The position numbers and the translations under genes were made by a program. From positions 1 through 64,000 of IMG/VR virus record IMGVR_UViG_3300005842_000004: a stretch of DNA of 64,000 nt. One strand, 5' to 3'. The notes beneath the pieces were generated by a model, which saw only the letters and a list, made by a program, of their open reading frames with translations, ran no database searches and was not told the origin of the DNA. This document shows positions 14,790 to 24,413 of this stretch, piece by piece. The stretch is from a virus. How positions within the stretch are numbered: position 1 is the stretch's first letter; each line of letters begins with the position of its first letter.

Positions 14790-17700
14790 TTACTTGCGTG
14801 TCCTACGGTCAACCATCGTTCTGATCCGATCCGTCCTCACCAACGCGTCATTGCTCTTCGCCATCTGACTCGACTTGGTGGCGATCGTAGACAAGTGCTT
14901 ATCTGCTCTCCCCTGTGCCGCGGTCAGCCGGTCAATCGAATGTGCTAATGACCGAATCGCCTGATCATGCGCCGGCGAGCTCGACGCCGATCCGCCCATC
15001 CCACCCGCACCAGCTCCCGCGCCCGCACCCGCGCCAATACCCCCCTGACTACGATACTGCAATACTCTAGCACCGTCCATCATCGGGTGCGAGAGGCGAG
15101 TGCTCACCGGCATCATGGGCATCTTGAGTATGGGGATGATCGCTTCCGGGCCTCGATCGCCAACCATGGCCATATGAGGTCTCAGGGCGATCCCACCCTC
15201 GGCATAGTGGGGCAAACCATTGAAGCTGGCATAGATCTGATTTGCTACTTGGTTCGCCCCGGCATAGATAGCACTCGCAATCGTGGCAGCGTTGGCGTCG
15301 GCTCCAGCCACAATAGCGTTTGCTGCCATCTGCATCGCTCCTTGCTCCCCCGCTTGGGCATTGGCCAGCAGATTGGCGCTCCCTGTCATGACTTGATTCC
15401 AGATATCGGCAAACCCTTGCCCACCCTGATACATCGTATGACCCAGGGCGAGGAGAGCTTGTCGCGCCTGGTCCAGCTGATTGAGCGCCCCGACATCGCC
15501 ACCCTGCGCCCGGGCCAGAAGAGAGTTGTAATTCGCCTGTGCCGCGGCAAGCTGCTGCTCTGGAGTCAGACCGGTCAACGCTGGATTGATTAGGAGAGAT
15601 TGCGTCGACTGCGTGAACGCCTGGATTCCTTGTTGCCAGGCTTGCGCCGCCGACTTCATCGCATTCAGCAAGTCCTCAGTCGTGGCACCGCTTGTCGGCT
15701 GATAGATCCGCGCCGCCGCTGCAATCACGTTCCCGGCTTCAATCGTTTTCTTGGCCGCGTCGTGTGCCGCCGTCCACAATGCCTCTGTCGAATCGTTCCA
15801 CGCCCCGAGCGCTTTCAATTGCGCTTCCATCAACTGAAAATTCAGCTCCATCATCTGGAGATCGAATGCCTGCTTATCCTTCTGGTATGCCTCGTCATCT
15901 TTCAGATAGTTATAGAGATTTCCGATGATGCCATTGACCGCGTTTTGCCGCTGATAATCAATGCCAGCCTGGACTTCGTCGAGCATCTTTTTGATTTGCT
16001 CGTCTGTCCATCCCATTGCCTTGCCGTATGCGAGGACATTTTGCCGCATCGCATCAGCCTGGGTGTTGATCGCAAGCATCGGGTCAACCAGACCCATAAA
16101 CGCATTAATCGACGCCTGCAATTCATCGCCGAACCGTTTGAACGACTCGCCCTCGCGCGGGTCTTTCTGCGAGCCTCTTCCCTTGCGCTGGATTTCCTTG
16201 TCAAACTCGACCCAAAACTGCTGCATCGCCTTCAAGCGGGCGGTAAAGTCGGTCCCGATCCCGGCATAGGAATCAGCAGCGGCCTGCTTTGTCTCCTCGA
16301 ATTTCTTCTTGAGTAAGGCAATCCCCGCCGCCAGCTCATCCGCCGGGAGCTTGGCTTCTTTGGCTCGCTTGGTGAAGTCGGCGATGGATTGGTCGAGGCT
16401 GAATTTCTGACTTGCCAAATCGCCAAGTTGCGCCGCCCGCATCCCGCCGATCTCAGAGCGGAGGCTGGCTTGCTGATCAGAACGAGATGTCCCACCGCCG
16501 CCCGGCTTCTGCCTCGCCTGGATTACTGCCGCACCTTCCGCCGCAGTGAGTGCGTCTTGCCACATCCCGGCGAATTCTTCCCACTTGTTCAACACCACGA
16601 GCTGGAGTCGGATCGCCTCAAACTCGATGTCCACCTTCATCTTGGCATAGGCGGCAGCCTGGGCGGCATATTTACCCGAACCTTGCAGATATTTATAGAG
16701 CGAATCAAACACCGCCATGTTGACTTGGCTGTCTGACAGCGCTTCAGGTATCTTTTTCAGCAAATCGGTATATTTTGCGACCTCCGCCTCCAACGCCGCC
16801 CGCTGAGTATTCCAATCCTCTTTGACCTTGTCCGATTCGTCGCTCGTCAACCCGGGCTTGGTCTTCGGCCCCGCGCCCATCGCTGACAGTGCCATGTTTG
16901 CCTTGTCCAGATCCGCCTGCAATTGCGACGCGATCTGATCGGTTGCTTTGGACATCCGATCTTGCAGCCCGACCAATCCAGCGAGAAAGTCGGCCGTGCT
17001 AGTGTCGATTCCGAGAGCGGAGTTTTTGATTCCTTGGACGGTATCGCTGAATTTCTGCGCGATGCTTATCGTGGCATCATTCAGCGCGGTCAAATCGTCA
17101 GCGAATTGAGCTTGAGCCTGGTGCAAGTCGGAGAAGTACTGCTGACTCGCCGCAGATAGTTGGCCGGAAATACCGGGCAGATTCTGCGTTGCGATACGCT
17201 GAGCAAAGTCGACTTGCGCTTTAAACTCATCGATCGACTTGCCGGCATAGTCTTTGATCGCCGCGATGACAAGCGGGTCCAATCCTTGCGAGCTGGAATG
17301 CTTGACCGCCTGAATCAGCGCATACCCGAGCGCCGCATTCATATCCTTACCGAAAGAAGTCACTACACCATCAGCGTAGACTTTCCACTCGGTATTATTT
17401 CCTCGCCCTCTGCGCTTGATCCCGATCGACTCATCCAACGATGCGAATATCCCATCGTACGCAGTGAAGAATTGTTTGATCTGATATGCGAGCTGCTTAC
17501 CCTGTCCGATCAGATTAGAGATGTGCGCCCCGCCACCCGCCGCCGACATCGACACATCCAATGTCTTGTTGAGATCAATGGCGTCTTGTTCGGTCGACTT
17601 CATGTGGTCGTTGAGCTTGTTGACCGCATACCCGAATGCGGCCAATGCAACAACCCAAGCTCCGACCATGCCGACCGCGCCATATGATCCGGTGCCAGAG

Positions 17701-20700
17701 AACAGGGCGCCCATTCCCCCGCTACTGCCTCCCGCCGCGCTTGTCGATCCGCTCCCGGCCCACGCCGACCATGCTGCCGAGCTCGCGGTAGACGTCACCG
17801 CTCCCGTGTAATCGGCACCTTCTGCGTTTGCTCCTCCTCCACCGCCGAGTACCGCCGACCCCGCCTTTGCCGCCGCTTGAGTCGCAAGCCAACGACTCAG
17901 CCATGCGGCCATTGCTTCAAACTGCTGGGTGAGCCAATCTTGAAGCACCTTTTGCGTCGTGGAAGCGAATGCGTCACGGAATGCGCCGAGGAAATCAGAT
18001 ACCTTGACCTCGCCGCCCTTCAATATGTTGCCGATCACATTGGACAGGTTCGACGCCAGCGAGTCAGCCAAGTCCTTATAGTTCTTCTCCGCGATGACGA
18101 TCTCGGCTTGCATCTGGTGCAAACCATTGACGATCTTTTGCTGCGCTTCCAATGTGTCACGGAGACGGGCGACCTCTTCCGGCGCATCTCCTCGTTCGAT
18201 CGCGGCCAAGACCTTCTCGTCGATTACACGTTGTTGAGTCGCCGCAGAGAGTAACCCGTATTGCTTCAATATCCCTGCAACGACCGGACCGTATTCGAGC
18301 GCCGCCTGTCTCTCCGATTGCCAGTCCGTAACACTCGCTCGGATTGATTGGGTTGCCAGCTCGGCAGCGTTGATTTGTAACTGGACTGCCGTCTGCTGCT
18401 TTAGATTATTGGTCAAGTCGAACGATGCCGCCGCCTGATCCTTGGCCGATTGAATCTTCGCCTTGTCTGTCGTGAGTGACGACGCCGCCGCTTCCGCTTG
18501 CCTGATAACCCAATCCCGCTCAACTTGCAGACTGGCAACATGATTATGATTGATCGCATCGGCAAGTGCGGCCTTGGCCACAGCGGCAGAATGGTCATAT
18601 GCGATCGATTGCTGAGTGACGGCGAGCGCATCCTTGTTGATTGATTTGGCGTCAAATGTTGCTGCTGCCTGATTAGCGATCGCATACGTCGTCGCCTCGT
18701 ATGACGCTTCGAGTGCGTCCAGCTCTTTCTTCTTCTCCGCTTCATCGTTGGTCTTGCCGGCGTCGTGGAGTTTCTTGATGACATCGATCAGCTTATCTAC
18801 TTCAGCCGCGTGTACCTTTGCCGCTTCGGCCAATGCCTTAGTGACCGCGGCCGATCGCTGTTGGACTTGCTGCTCTTGGTTGTACGCGACCATCCCGCGG
18901 CCGAGCGCAACCGTCAATATGTTTATCGAATCCTCTTCGTCGCCCAATACTCGGAGCTGATTAGCGAGATCTTCGTTTAATTTGCGGACGGTCTTATCCC
19001 ATTCGGCTTGTGCGTCGGCGGCTGACTTTGACTTCTTGGCGATGTCGTCGGCGCCACCGGGTTTGGCGGGAGGTTTGGCATCGCTTCCAGACAATGCTTT
19101 CGGACCATAGACGAGATCATTCTGCGCTGATAATATGAGTGCTCCGGCCCGCTCCATCCGCGACTTGAGATCAGCGATCGTCTTATCCGCTTCAGCGTTC
19201 ATCTCAGCGCGCCACTTTTCCATCCCGGCGACCGCTTGAGACCCAGCATCATTCTTGACCCCCGGCACCCACCCCCCACCAAGGAATACCGGTATTCTCG
19301 CCCAGACCTTTACCGCTGCCTCAGCCAAGTCATACCAAGTATTTTTCATCTTCTTGGCATTCTCGACCGACTCCATCGCGGCGTACGTCTGTTCCATCGT
19401 ATGTTCGTTGTACGAGATGATCAGACCGTCGATCACAGTGCGGATAACCCGTCCAACCTCTTCGCCCTTCTCCTTGATCAGGGAAAGGAAATTCTCCCAC
19501 CCTCCTGCTTGTTTGATCAGCTCATTGGCAAGGTTTTCGAGCGCCGGAATAACCTCTGACGCAATCTCTTCCTTGAACGCGGCATATACAACCTTGGCCC
19601 GGTTGACATTGATGAGCAATGATCCGCCAGTCAGATCGCCAAGCTTGCCCCACTTCTCGGTCAATATGCCAATGACCTCGGCCTGATATTCTCCGAGCTT
19701 CCCGCCATCAATAAGTGATTGGAGGAATTTCTTCTGCTCAGGCTGGAGAACGACGCCAGCTTCCTTCAATTGCATCAGCGCCCGGACATCACCATCCATC
19801 ACACGGGATAGAGTTGAGAACGCCTGCTCGATCGATTCTCCGGGCAGCGCCTTGACCATCGCCAACGCGGCCTCGGCAACTTGAGGGAATACGTTATGGC
19901 CGATGTGAGTGAAGCGGGTCTCGATCGCGAGCCCGGCGATGATCGATTCTTTCGACTTGCCGGTGAGGAGAGCGAGAGACTCGGCATAATCGACTAGTTC
20001 ATGCGCGCTGAATCCGGCCGCCGCGCCATTAGCAAGGATTGATCGGTTAAGCTGGCCGATTACGACTTGGGTCTGCAATCCTTCCGCTACCACGTCTTTG
20101 AGGAATTCAAACGCTTTCCATGCCACGCCAACCGTTGCTGCCGCTGCCGCAACCGCGAGGATCAGAGGGAGAAATTCGCCCACCGACGCTGCCATCCCTC
20201 CGATCACATTGATGAATCCGCCACCCTCCTCTGCCGACTTGGCCAGCGTTTCGCCCATGTGGGTCAGACGCTCAGTCATCTCAGTGATGATTAGACCGCC
20301 CTCACCCGTGACGCCACCGAGTTTGCCCAAGATTGCGGAAAGGATCGACGTGTTGCCGCCGACTTCGGACATGGCTGACTTTTCGTGTTGCAACTCCTGG
20401 GTCAGCTTCTGCCGCTGGGTAATGAGGGCGGCGATCTGCTTACCAGCATCAGATTCAGCCGACACCCCCGCTCTGACTTGAGCAGTGAGGATTTGCTGAG
20501 CACTGGCTGCGTCACGGAGACTCTGCTGATACTTCGCCCACGCGGCCGGCCCGCCTTTGAGCGCTTCAAGCTCTTTGTCCAGGGTTGAATTTAGCGCGGT
20601 CAGATCAGAAACCAGGGCTTTGGATTTCCCCGTATCCGCCATCTGATCGGATAGTTTTTTCGCTGCCTCTTGGGTGCGGCGAAGGGCGGTCTCGGCTTTG

Positions 20701-20822
20701 AGCGCGGATGCTTCGACCTTGGAATTAGCAGATTGGGCGGATGTGCCGACTGAAGCGAATGATGCGTTAGCTTCTGGCACACCCGCGGCATTGACCAGGA
20801 TTTCGACCAGAAATTTCGCCAC
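14790..20822 (-). CDS. tail tape measure protein
   Basis: 2010 residues, GTG start. N-terminus MAKFLVEILVNAAGVPEANA is typical of tape measure proteins. Long helical stretches alternate with hydrophobic segments (LPLILAVAAAAATVGVAW about residue 220; ALFSGTGSYGAVGMVGAWVV about 1050) and Gly-rich linkers (GGAGAGAGAGAG near the C-terminus). By the usual 0.15 nm per residue the tail would be about 300 nm long. It sets tail length and is ejected with DNA. Follows the chaperone pair, as in other siphoviruses. A hairpin covers its ribosome binding site. Confidence 0.95.
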   Translation of the reverse strand: MAKFLVEILVNAAGVPEANASFASVGTSAQSANSKVEASALKAETALRRTQEAAKKLSDQMADTGKSKALVSDLTALNSTLDKELEALKGGPAAWAKYQQSLRDAASAQQILTAQVRAGVSAESDAGKQIAALITQRQKLTQELQHEKSAMSEVGGNTSILSAILGKLGGVTGEGGLIITEMTERLTHMGETLAKSAEEGGGFINVIGGMAASVGEFLPLILAVAAAAATVGVAWKAFEFLKDVVAEGLQTQVVIGQLNRSILANGAAAGFSAHELVDYAESLALLTGKSKESIIAGLAIETRFTHIGHNVFPQVAEAALAMVKALPGESIEQAFSTLSRVMDGDVRALMQLKEAGVVLQPEQKKFLQSLIDGGKLGEYQAEVIGILTEKWGKLGDLTGGSLLINVNRAKVVYAAFKEEIASEVIPALENLANELIKQAGGWENFLSLIKEKGEEVGRVIRTVIDGLIISYNEHTMEQTYAAMESVENAKKMKNTWYDLAEAAVKVWARIPVFLGGGWVPGVKNDAGSQAVAGMEKWRAEMNAEADKTIADLKSRMERAGALILSAQNDLVYGPKALSGSDAKPPAKPGGADDIAKKSKSAADAQAEWDKTVRKLNEDLANQLRVLGDEEDSINILTVALGRGMVAYNQEQQVQQRSAAVTKALAEAAKVHAAEVDKLIDVIKKLHDAGKTNDEAEKKKELDALEASYEATTYAIANQAAATFDAKSINKDALAVTQQSIAYDHSAAVAKAALADAINHNHVASLQVERDWVIRQAEAAASSLTTDKAKIQSAKDQAAASFDLTNNLKQQTAVQLQINAAELATQSIRASVTDWQSERQAALEYGPVVAGILKQYGLLSAATQQRVIDEKVLAAIERGDAPEEVARLRDTLEAQQKIVNGLHQMQAEIVIAEKNYKDLADSLASNLSNVIGNILKGGEVKVSDFLGAFRDAFASTTQKVLQDWLTQQFEAMAAWLSRWLATQAAAKAGSAVLGGGGGANAEGADYTGAVTSTASSAAWSAWAGSGSTSAAGGSSGGMGALFSGTGSYGAVGMVGAWVVALAAFGYAVNKLNDHMKSTEQDAIDLNKTLDVSMSAAGGGAHISNLIGQGKQLAYQIKQFFTAYDGIFASLDESIGIKRRGRGNNTEWKVYADGVVTSFGKDMNAALGYALIQAVKHSSSQGLDPLVIAAIKDYAGKSIDEFKAQVDFAQRIATQNLPGISGQLSAASQQYFSDLHQAQAQFADDLTALNDATISIAQKFSDTVQGIKNSALGIDTSTADFLAGLVGLQDRMSKATDQIASQLQADLDKANMALSAMGAGPKTKPGLTSDESDKVKEDWNTQRAALEAEVAKYTDLLKKIPEALSDSQVNMAVFDSLYKYLQGSGKYAAQAAAYAKMKVDIEFEAIRLQLVVLNKWEEFAGMWQDALTAAEGAAVIQARQKPGGGGTSRSDQQASLRSEIGGMRAAQLGDLASQKFSLDQSIADFTKRAKEAKLPADELAAGIALLKKKFEETKQAAADSYAGIGTDFTARLKAMQQFWVEFDKEIQRKGRGSQKDPREGESFKRFGDELQASINAFMGLVDPMLAINTQADAMRQNVLAYGKAMGWTDEQIKKMLDEVQAGIDYQRQNAVNGIIGNLYNYLKDDEAYQKDKQAFDLQMMELNFQLMEAQLKALGAWNDSTEALWTAAHDAAKKTIEAGNVIAAAARIYQPTSGATTEDLLNAMKSAAQAWQQGIQAFTQSTQSLLINPALTGLTPEQQLAAAQANYNSLLARAQGGDVGALNQLDQARQALLALGHTMYQGGQGFADIWNQVMTGSANLLANAQAGEQGAMQMAANAIVAGADANAATIASAIYAGANQVANQIYASFNGLPHYAEGGIALRPHMAMVGDRGPEAIIPILKMPMMPVSTRLSHPMMDGARVLQYRSQGGIGAGAGAGAGAGGMGGSASSSPAHDQAIRSLAHSIDRLTAAQGRADKHLSTIATKSSQMAKSNDALVRTDRIRTMVDRRTRK

Positions 20823-20831
20823 GCTCGGCCA

Positions 20832-20886
20832 CCTCTCAAGGGAAGAGTACCTATGCTATACTCGCCGCCATCCTCCCCCTGAGAGG
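20832..20886. repeat. inverted repeat covering the tape measure ribosome binding site
   Basis: CCTCTCA (20832-20838) pairs with TGAGAGG (20880-20886), with three extra G-C pairs inside the stem and a loop of about 33 bases. On the minus-strand mRNA the downstream arm contains GAGAGG, the only Shine-Dalgarno-like sequence for the GTG at 20822. It may slow tape measure translation relative to the chaperones. Confidence 0.5.
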
Positions 20887-20940
20887 TCTCCGCACACGTC
20901 TTAATGCCTCGCTCGACACGGGGCACTTTTTATTTCTAGC

Positions 20941-21360
20941 CTACTTGTCTCTATCCTCGGACATGATAGCCGATCTGATCTCTGCCATCGTACCCTCTAA
21001 CGTAGCGATGAGAAAGTGACCGGCCTCGATCTCGCCCGGGTCATGATTCCACGAGCACGACGCCCGCAACCATGATTCCCGCTCAGAGTGGAGAGTCGTC
21101 CCGTTCATGTCTCGGCCGAGTCCTGCCCACCCATAATATAAGTCTGATAATGGCCCGGGCCAAGGATAGACCGGATTTGGTCCTCCCTGACTGGTCCATA
21201 GTCGATCACGGAGAAGGTGGAGCGGTATGTCGTCCCAGCCAGAATTTGGCGGTGGTGGCGAGTCTAGCTGTCGGTCGACGATGTCGGCGAGGAGATCGGA
21301 TGATCCGCGTTGCTTTCGCCGCCCTCTGACGTATTGATTGAACCAGAGGACGGCTGAGAG
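20941..21360 (-). CDS. tail assembly chaperone T-domain reached by -1 frameshift
   Basis: An open frame of 139 codons with no own start of note, ending at TAG 20941-20943. It continues the upstream chaperone gene in the -1 frame from the slippery site at 21360-21366. First residues after the slip are LSAVLWFNQYVRGRRKQRG, then SSDLLADIVDR, then a Pro/Trp/Tyr-rich section (PVYPWPGPLSDLYYGWAGLG) and helix IEAGHFLIATLEGTMAEIR. This is the G-T arrangement of lambda-like tails. It fills the 323 bases between the zero-frame stop and the end of this frame; 118 bases then remain to the tape measure. Confidence 0.8.
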   Translation of the reverse strand, partial: LSAVLWFNQYVRGRRKQRGSSDLLADIVDRQLDSPPPPNSGWDDIPLHLLRDRLWTSQGGPNPVYPWPGPLSDLYYGWAGLGRDMNGTTLHSERESWLRASCSWNHDPGEIEAGHFLIATLEGTMAEIRSAIMSEDRDK

Positions 21361-22319
21361 TTTTTTGCGGCAGCCTCCATGACCTGGTCACGAAAGAGAG
21401 AACGGTCGGCGGAGGTGGCGATGATCCAGAGTTGGTAGGCGCGGCCGAGAGTGAGATTGGCGATGGGGAGATTTTCCATCCAGACGTAGACTCGATGATC
21501 ATCAGCAGCCAACGCGAATGGATTCTCGGCGACAGCCGTGAGCGGGTATGCTTCGTTTTTTCCGACCGCCTTGTCTTTGGGCGCCGGCTGATCGTAGATC
21601 TGATAGCCGGCCGGGATCTTGTCCGCCAACCCGAATTGCATCTGCTCGCTCATCCAACACGGGTTTGACTTGAGCAGAGCAGACACACCATCAATCGTAC
21701 TATCGAGCGGGGTGTCATTGGTCAGCAAGGCGAGTGCCGAATCCCGGACGAATGGGATAGACACCTCTTCCACCTGTCCGTCGCGCTCATCGAGTCCTGG
21801 CATATCCGCCCACGACCGCAACAGGAATGCCGACTCCGCGAGCTGGTCATCCTCCTGCTTCCGGAACACATCCGATGTCCTGATCTTGCCCGATGCCAGG
21901 AGCGCCGACACCACACTCTGCTGCGTGTTGGATTCAACCGATGCCAAGCTGAGCCGGTCGATGATCGGGATGAGGTATTTGGCGGTGTCATCCTTGTCTT
22001 GATTGGCACGGTATCGGTCGACCGTCTCCGTCTCATCTTTGGTCAACGGTGCGGCGGCCGACCCGTTACCTGCCATCATGGCCGAGGCAGCGGCAATGGC
22101 CATGGGATCGTTGTCGGCACGCTCACGGGACCAATCGCGATGAGCATTACACCCCGCCCGCATGATGGTGAATGACGCTCCGGCGCCGAAGGGGTCAGGG
22201 ATGGTGACGGTATCCCGAAACGCTCCGAATCGACTTGCGATGACGAAACGGGGCGGGGCCGGCGGGACAGACGACGGGGATGATTGAGAGGATGCGAGTT
22301 TCATGCTGCCGGTTTTCAT
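21264..22319 (-). CDS. tail assembly chaperone (G-type), zero-frame product
   Basis: 351 residues. ATG with GGAG 8 bases upstream. N-terminal Ser/Pro-rich tail, then a globular part (RFVIASRFGAFRDTVTIPD), helices with AESAFLLRSWADMPG and a C-terminal acidic Ser/Thr tail. Immediately upstream of the tape measure and carrying a slippery site near its 3' end, as expected for the chaperone that coats the tape measure during tail assembly. It is larger than typical G proteins (about 140-250). Tail chaperone is inferred from position and frameshift. Confidence 0.75.
   Translation of the reverse strand: MKTGSMKLASSQSSPSSVPPAPPRFVIASRFGAFRDTVTIPDPFGAGASFTIMRAGCNAHRDWSRERADNDPMAIAAASAMMAGNGSAAAPLTKDETETVDRYRANQDKDDTAKYLIPIIDRLSLASVESNTQQSVVSALLASGKIRTSDVFRKQEDDQLAESAFLLRSWADMPGLDERDGQVEEVSIPFVRDSALALLTNDTPLDSTIDGVSALLKSNPCWMSEQMQFGLADKIPAGYQIYDQPAPKDKAVGKNEAYPLTAVAENPFALAADDHRVYVWMENLPIANLTLGRAYQLWIIATSADRSLFRDQVMEAAAKNSQPSSGSINTSEGGESNADHPISSPTSSTDS
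21360..21366 (-). promoter_or_regulatory. -1 ribosomal frameshift slippery heptamer A AAA AAC
   Basis: On the minus strand the zero frame reads GCA AAA AAC, so A-AAA-AAC is positioned exactly as X-XXY-YYZ. A -1 slip places the ribosome in a 140-codon frame that ends at 20941. The zero frame stops about 96 bases further at 21264. The position just before the tape measure gene is where tail chaperone frameshifts are found in lambda-like phages. Confidence 0.82.
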
Positions 22320-22354
22320 GTGAGAGATCTCCGATAAGAATGGAATGGATCAAA

Positions 22355-22780
22355 TTACGACGTGGCGAACACCGGGAGCGCCGGGCCGGCGTTGATGAAG
22401 GTGACGTCCTTCTCCAGGTGGGCGCCGACCTGTCCGCCGGACTTGAGGGTGCCGAATGTCCCCGTCATGGTCAGCACCTCGTTTGTCGTCGCCGGGGTAG
22501 ACCCATTGATTGCGGCCTTGACTTCGAACGTCGTGCCGAATAGACCTTTGAGTGTCTGGTGTGGAGCGGACGCGGCGAAGTCATCCGAGAACTTGACCAC
22601 GACGCTGACCTTCTGAATCCCGACGAGATTGCGCTCGAATCCGACCGTAGCACCTGGGACGCTGGTCGAGAACGCTTGCATCGTGGCGTCCCGCTGAATT
22701 TCCAAGCTTTCGACCCAGAGGGAGAGATCGGTCGTACCGCCGACCTTGAGGTAATATCCGAATCCGACCTGCTCTGCCAT
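22355..22780 (-). CDS. tail tube-like protein (shorter paralogue)
   Basis: 141 residues. ATG with AAAGGAG upstream. Contains GYYLKVGGTTDLSLWV and the motif VGFERNLVGIQKVSVVV, which recurs in the adjacent larger protein (PFERNLVGLESAKIAY). Both end with a Gly-rich repeat of the KSGGQVG type. I infer tail tube or tube-terminator proteins by position next to the chaperone and tape measure genes. Confidence 0.65.
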   Translation of the reverse strand: MAEQVGFGYYLKVGGTTDLSLWVESLEIQRDATMQAFSTSVPGATVGFERNLVGIQKVSVVVKFSDDFAASAPHQTLKGLFGTTFEVKAAINGSTPATTNEVLTMTGTFGTLKSGGQVGAHLEKDVTFINAGPALPVFATS

Positions 22781-22825
22781 GACAAGGGCTCCTTTTTACT
22801 TGAGCGATTATGCTCGATTGTGTGC

Positions 22826-23572
22826 CTATCTGACGCCCTCGCACATGCGGACCAGAAACGAGGGACTACCGGTACCGCCGATCGTCCAGCTAAATCGGCC
22901 ATTCAAATCAGAGACGAGGCCAGTCTTCACGGCTCGCTCTTTAAGATAGGTGGTGTTGAACTGAGTGAAGGTGTGGCGAGTGACAGCGTCGGAATAGTCG
23001 CCAATCGCTGAGGTTTCATAGATCACGGTCAGGGTCGGCGTCGTTCCGGACAGTGCGACGATATGGACGTGGAGATATCGGGCCTTCCCGCTCGTCACCG
23101 CCAGAGTCGATCGGGACGTGCCGGCCAGAGTGGATGTCTTGGCGCCGAATTCGTACAGCTTGCCCGGGGTTACTACACCATCGCTGACGATGTTCGCTGT
23201 GCACGGGATGACCTTGCCAACCGGAACCCCGCCATACTTGAACATGCCGGACTTGCCGACGAACATGGTCACGTCAGAGCCGAGCGCCCGGCCTTCACCT
23301 TTCGTCACAATGGGGGATGGTCCGCCGAATGCCGCAGTCAACCCGACAAAGTTGGTGAGCATGTCGAGGAGGCCAGCGTAGGCGATCTTGGCCGACTCAA
23401 GTCCGACCAGATTCCGCTCAAATGGCAGAGACCCGGACGTGTCGGTCGGGAGAGGGAAGGTGGTGATGGGTTCGAGGGCGACGTCTCGTTCAAACCCGAA
23501 ATTGGTAGCCGAGCCTGAGATGTCATATCCGTCGATGGCCAGGAATTCGTCATATGCGATCTGCTCAGCCAC
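22826..23572 (-). CDS. major tail tube-like protein
   Basis: 248 residues from GTG overlapping the previous gene by 8 bases. N-terminus IAYDEFLAIDGYDISGSATN, central FERNLVGLE motif shared with the next gene, and GKSGMFKYGGVPVGKVIPCTANI. C-terminal domain (YLHVHIVALSGTTPTLTVIYET) looks like a beta-sandwich addition. Tail tube identity is by position and paralogy, not a direct family match. Confidence 0.65.
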   Translation of the reverse strand: MAEQIAYDEFLAIDGYDISGSATNFGFERDVALEPITTFPLPTDTSGSLPFERNLVGLESAKIAYAGLLDMLTNFVGLTAAFGGPSPIVTKGEGRALGSDVTMFVGKSGMFKYGGVPVGKVIPCTANIVSDGVVTPGKLYEFGAKTSTLAGTSRSTLAVTSGKARYLHVHIVALSGTTPTLTVIYETSAIGDYSDAVTRHTFTQFNTTYLKERAVKTGLVSDLNGRFSWTIGGTGSPSFLVRMCEGVR

Positions 23573-23933
23573 GAGACACCGCCTTGCTGCTACGGACGCC
23601 ACCGGTGCCGATTTTCACGTCGACTCCCGGGCCATTGGTTTCGAGGTCGGTCACGATCGGAGGCGTCGGAAGCTCAGATCGGATGGGCATCTTCGGCAGC
23701 TCGGTATGTGTCGGGCGGGTAGCCGGCTCCGCTACCGGCCGGATGTGGCCAGATTTCCGCATGTGCTCAGCTCTCTCCGGATCGACACGGACAGTATCGC
23801 CAGCCTCGTGTCCGCACCACTCCTTTGCAAGAGTATATGATTCGAACCCGTCATCCGGAGCCGGCGGCATCTCGGCATAGGCCACAGGTGGGTGATCCGG
23901 CGCCGACCCTGTCTCTTCTATTACGTCTTCCAT
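23565..23933 (-). CDS. hypothetical protein in tail region
   Basis: 122 residues. ATG with GAGGTGATC 4 bases upstream. N-terminal half contains FESYTLAKEWCGHEAGDTVRVDPERAEHMRKS split over a small beta domain (a pattern of short phage proteins ending ...A..L...G...); C-terminal half is Pro/Thr-rich and low complexity. Position between the tail terminator-like and tube genes suggests a head-tail joining or tail accessory role, unproven. Confidence 0.55.
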   Translation of the reverse strand: MEDVIEETGSAPDHPPVAYAEMPPAPDDGFESYTLAKEWCGHEAGDTVRVDPERAEHMRKSGHIRPVAEPATRPTHTELPKMPIRSELPTPPIVTDLETNGPGVDVKIGTGGVRSSKAVSRG

Positions 23934-23937
23934 CTGA

Positions 23938-24411
23938 TCACCTCGCAGTGTAGTCGATCATCCAAAGTATATACCGAGCCGGCGGGTCAGGGTCGGTCGT
24001 CGGGGCTGGACGTTCGAATCGCCGATTCTGCCACGATTCAAAGATCAGCTCACCCGGGAAAGCCGTCTCGACGAATGACCGTATGTCCGCTGCCAGCGTG
24101 TGCCATTCGCCGCTCGCTTGGGTCCGGTTGAATTCAATCCACACTGCTTGCCCAAACCATGCTTTATTCGTCTCGCCCGGGTCGCAGAGGTCGGGTTCCG
24201 GTGCTCCATACCAGACCTTGCCGGCGGATGTGCGGGTGAGCGTGTCGCACTGGGCGTCAAGTATGTCCAGATAGCCACGAGTAGTGCCATTTGTACTGTC
24301 CCCGTCACCGTAGATGAGGAGGGTGCCGGCGTCGATCTGGACCCAGAATTCCAGGTAGATGTGCGCGTGGACGATGCGGGTGCGTCCGACCGATTTGACC
24401 TCGACGCTCAC
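23938..24411 (-). CDS. tail terminator-like protein
   Basis: 157 residues, GTG start three bases after the upstream stop. Alpha/beta pattern with HIYLEFWVQIDAGTLLIYGDGD and QAVWIEFNRTQASGEWHTL, then DIRSFVETAFPGELIFE. Size and place (between the neck proteins and the tube proteins) match lambda U/tail terminator genes. Called by position only. Confidence 0.52.
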   Translation of the reverse strand: MSVEVKSVGRTRIVHAHIYLEFWVQIDAGTLLIYGDGDSTNGTTRGYLDILDAQCDTLTRTSAGKVWYGAPEPDLCDPGETNKAWFGQAVWIEFNRTQASGEWHTLAADIRSFVETAFPGELIFESWQNRRFERPAPTTDPDPPARYILWMIDYTAR

Positions 24412-24413
24412 GG

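Noticed and set aside
20823-20880. tRNA-Ser-like string GAGAGGTGGCCGAGC on the minus strand
   Set aside because: It is only the 5' end pattern; no T-arm, anticodon or acceptor pairing follows. It is the tape measure ribosome binding region.
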